Origin: Minisyncoccota bacterium
GTDB taxonomy: Bacteria > Verrucomicrobiota > Lentisphaeria > Oligosphaerales > MVZH01
Direction of reading: 5' to 3'
Assembly (NCBI GenBank): GCA_021734725.1
Contig: JAIPIM010000203.1
Span: 1-7,379, forward strand
Length of the DNA: 7,379 nt
Shown here: positions 6,401 through 7,379 of the stretch, one piece after another
How positions within the stretch are numbered: position 1 is the stretch's first letter
How the letters are laid out: every line of letters starts with the position of its first letter
Translations under genes and position numbers: made by a program
The notes under the pieces: generated by a model
Seen by the model: the letters and a program-made list of their open reading frames with translations, nothing else
Databases searched by the model: none
Told to the model about the DNA's origin: nothing

Positions 6401-7116
6401 ACTTGGAAACATTCCTGGCGGACGCGCCGGGGTATACCGTGCAGCCGCCCCGCAAACTCCAAGGTGACCGCTTCACGGCCGTTGGACAATTCGGACTGGA
6501 TGTGGAGTATTACATTGCGGCACCGTCAGATACCGAGCGGTATACACTGCGCTATGGGTGTCACACACCTCGCACCGCACTCCATAACAGGCACGTCGAC
6601 GAATACCAGGACCTGCTCCAGATTCGCCGTGCGGATGCCGGACATTACTTTGTGGTGCTGTATCCGCGGCCCCGCAATGCCGACGCGCCGTCTTTCGAGA
6701 CGCTCGGAGACGGGCATATTGTCAAGGTTTCGACCGACACGCGCAGCGACTGGAATTTTCTGGCCGCAACTGCCACCGAGGTTGCGGCGGATGATGTCAC
6801 GTTCAAGGGTACTGTCGGCTGCATTCAGAAGGGTGAAAATGACACAGCGTTGACGCTTGGCGCGCCCGGTGCTGTTGGCTATGATACCATGACGCTGGAG
6901 GCGGATCACGCTGCGAGCGTGCTGAAAACGGCTGATGCAGTAGTGACAGTGCGTCTCCCCGCGGATCGACGGAAAGGCGGCGAGGTCACGCTGTTCTTGG
7001 AGGGAGCCTGGCAGGTTGCGACACCGACGGAAGACGTAGCCGTGACACCGGTGGACGGCGGCTACAAGCTTGTGTTCTCAGCGGGCGCCACCCAGTGTAC
7101 CATGCGACCGGAATAG
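3469..7116 (+). CDS. Secreted heparinase II/III-like (alginate-lyase-like toroid) multidomain protein
   Basis: The protein has 1215 residues from the ATG at 3469. Residues 1-27 are a signal peptide (KTRQQR, hydrophobic 11-25, ARA cleavage before G28), so it is exported. Residues 30-115 form a beta domain with GPDGPMPVQL and RWPDG, like the N-terminal domains of exo-lyase-type proteins. Residues 120-440 look like a further beta domain. HPRLFVTEADL (from 455) is a typical opening of a helical toroid in the heparinase/alginate lyase superfamily. The toroid carries a possible active-site stretch, GEWRESHHYVH (640-650: H646, H647, Y648), and NANMSISYLTNRG (593-605). The C-terminal beta part holds GTDHHHYVN (789-797) and RQLMFVK...GYLVFRD (931-951), which matches heparinase II/III C-terminal domains. 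The likely role is beta-elimination of a uronate-containing polysaccharide; a hydrolase with the same fold is the alternative. I cannot assign a PL family or substrate. The gene is complete and diverges from the GH95 gene. Confidence 0.8.
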   Translation: MRMYKTRQQRVVALVAIILTAAAVARAGERAIELREWLDRTWKNQLVTYDFNAPEGTCHPQGVTLTGPDGPMPVQLHDIERWPDGVSVKHAKVSFITELLPRQTNDYKLQWAATPAEPLETDLTVDRAEDYVEIATAEFAARFALGEYRYEKPRAAGDVPAPVKELRLADGTWFGGSELYGPAKITGMSAEVTAEGPVFAEIKFTYEYEGDNRLNLTARLAAGDNTLFWDADVAKHMPDSGWRMILDKGLPEILFPVKIENHSFRQCVLDGERHPFRYHQPIRDLKVYSLNEEEPGLFKNEPAQYGIGEPGLIYKLTPWNDWWSDYTGTRFELWIPEKTTRFEFSNVDPGAWVKPLPPGQARNWGVVKPKMMALKKTDDGKIVFEMNLAAGEVGGVRRWSFGAGPLNESIVSAENIMDLKNARILGKGPVPRVGRRLNTVKDYILHWPADPEHPHPRLFVTEADLDDFRGRHDAEEIAPEIMAKVDGIASADLERKPQRNDTYALAAWLLTGDVELGRKLKMGERLETRLGLLGGFDKMRHTLAVLTLYDGVIDSPLVSDEDRPYLRAQAAYLAYQLNDPGTWSIERGYKSGNANMSISYLTNRGCLAAALRDHPMAEEWAKSPIGWMQTWLTRYIGPNGEWRESHHYVHVSFDAVMAFVLAAKQADLHDFFADSKLKDLFLYLGKMMYTPPDPQRHNQRVTAPMGRRPSGEPWALTGFAAKATEESDPEFSQAMQFVWKGTGFSRRVTDARYGGFEYVLLDPGLPAANPGWGTERFPWWGVVMNQGYGTDHHHYVNVLLPGHGWKSLGAHGSVVKYFSMGTPVGGAFAGTYDVTPNMGVRQELLQNRVVLARDWTDWKDFFHRFGRKNSLRESVLTSQPPLDYLRANMRMHNHEALWGSDRVDRAMELPPDLVKWPPVEKRGKAPVDWDRQLMFVKSKTADEPGYLVFRDTIGANQPTMWQFWTLSQKIGTPEDVSDLETFLADAPGYTVQPPRKLQGDRFTAVGQFGLDVEYYIAAPSDTERYTLRYGCHTPRTALHNRHVDEYQDLLQIRRADAGHYFVVLYPRPRNADAPSFETLGDGHIVKVSTDTRSDWNFLAATATEVAADDVTFKGTVGCIQKGENDTALTLGAPGAVGYDTMTLEADHAASVLKTADAVVTVRLPADRRKGGEVTLFLEGAWQVATPTEDVAVTPVDGGYKLVFSAGATQCTMRPE

Positions 7117-7176
7117 GTGCCCAGGGAAGAATAGGCCTTTGAGTTGAGTCTTTGTGGTGAACAGTGCCGCCCAGGA

Positions 7177-7206
7177 CCTCTCGCCGAGGCGCGGGGGGCG
7201 CAGAGG
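7177..7206. repeat. Imperfect hairpin of CGCCGAGGCGC/GCGCAGAGG words downstream of the lyase-like gene
   Basis: CCTCT (7177-7181) plus CGCC (7182-7185) pairs with GGCG (7197-7200) plus AGAGG (7202-7206), leaving one bulged C at 7201 and an 11-base loop. Together with the preceding CTTTGTGGTGAA (7150-7161), it resembles from memory a degenerate intergenic repeat of the type CTTTGCGGTGAA...CTCGCAGAGGCGCAGAG seen in several environmental bacteria. It could also slow transcription after the gene, but no T-tract follows. Confidence 0.45.
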
Positions 7207-7219
7207 GGGGCTCGGGTGT

Positions 7220-7271
7220 TAATGTTGAATTCTGACTTTCGAATGCTGAATGACGCGCCGCTTCAACATTA
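7220..7271. repeat. Inverted repeat TAATGTTGAA/TTCAACATTA
   Basis: TAATGTTGAA (7220-7229) and TTCAACATTA (7262-7271) are perfect 10-bp inverted repeats around 32 bases. The left half continues into TTGAAT, CGAAT and CTGAAT words, giving the same quasi-repetitive texture as the TCAGGTTTC element upstream. A small palindromic intergenic element is the simplest reading. Confidence 0.5.
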
Positions 7272-7276
7272 CTTCT

Positions 7277-7289
7277 CAGTTCGGAACTG
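7277..7289. repeat. Perfect 13-bp palindrome CAGTTC-G-GAACTG
   Basis: CAGTTC (7277-7282) and GAACTG (7284-7289) are perfectly complementary around one G, with one wobble pair and one further G-C pair outside. It could be a protein-binding site for a gene beyond the right edge or part of the neighbouring repeat. Nothing else supports a function. Confidence 0.35.
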
Positions 7290-7379
7290 GGCACCCGGCT
7301 CAGTGCCGCTAAAGCCTAATCGAGTTGTTTCCTTTTTCGTTTCGCGAACTGCTCTTGTTTCACGGCGTGGACGCTTCAC

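Larger units (their letters stand above)
7117..7379. other. Non-coding tail with degenerate repeats; no supported gene
   Basis: The 263 bases after the lyase-like gene contain an imperfect stem (7177-7206), a 10-bp inverted repeat (7220-7229 with 7262-7271) and a 13-bp palindrome (7277-7289). A minus-strand frame is open from the right edge to a TAA at 7269-7271 (about 36 codons), but its composition is unremarkable. There is no clear Rho-independent terminator, because no T-run follows the stem. Confidence 0.5.

Noticed and set aside
7269..7379. Possible C-terminal end of a minus-strand gene entering from the right edge
   Set aside because: Only about 36 codons are visible, ending at a TAA inside an inverted repeat. 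The Arg/Lys-rich translation matches nothing I recognise, and another frame there is also briefly open.

Overview
The window holds two large carbohydrate-active enzyme genes transcribed divergently from a shared intergenic region, plus the 3' end of a transposase-like gene at the left edge. The gene content fits a free-living, polysaccharide-degrading bacterium, most like the PVC superphylum (Kiritimatiellota, Verrucomicrobiota, Lentisphaerota or Planctomycetota). That placement is an inference from three things: the kind of enzymes, a REP-associated (RAYT-like) transposase with a DnaA-type C-terminus, and degenerate repeats in every gap between genes. No phylogenetic marker is present.

Layout. 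Positions 2-526 (+) are the C-terminal part of a RAYT-like protein. Its reading frame runs off the left edge, and its stop codon lies inside the first of two near-identical 29-bp repeats (502-530 and 540-568). After a short gap with weak hairpins, 714-2945 (-) encodes a GH95-family alpha-L-fucosidase/alpha-L-galactosidase homologue. This protein appears to have lost, in frame, the stretch that carries the family's conserved QIDGNFG motif. Positions 2946-3462 are non-coding: two small inverted repeats just upstream of the GH95 start, a long imperfect inverted repeat built of TCAGGTTTC words (3065-3173), and a quiet stretch leading to the next gene. Positions 3469-7116 (+) encode a secreted protein of 1215 residues: signal peptide, N-terminal beta domains, a heparinase/alginate-lyase-like helical toroid and a C-terminal beta domain. 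Positions 7117-7379 hold no supported gene, only further degenerate repeats and palindromes.

How the genes could work together. GH95 enzymes remove terminal L-fucose or L-galactose from plant, algal or animal glycans. Heparinase II/III-fold proteins usually cleave uronate-containing polysaccharides. The pair therefore looks like part of a locus for a fucose- and uronate-bearing polysaccharide: the large protein would act outside the cytoplasm, while the GH95 protein has no signal peptide and would act in the cytoplasm. No transporter, sulfatase or regulator gene is in the window, so the substrate cannot be fixed. I found no clearly new multi-gene system. The most notable points are the GH95 protein lacking its expected catalytic segment, the large orphan lyase-like protein, and the repeats tied to the RAYT gene.
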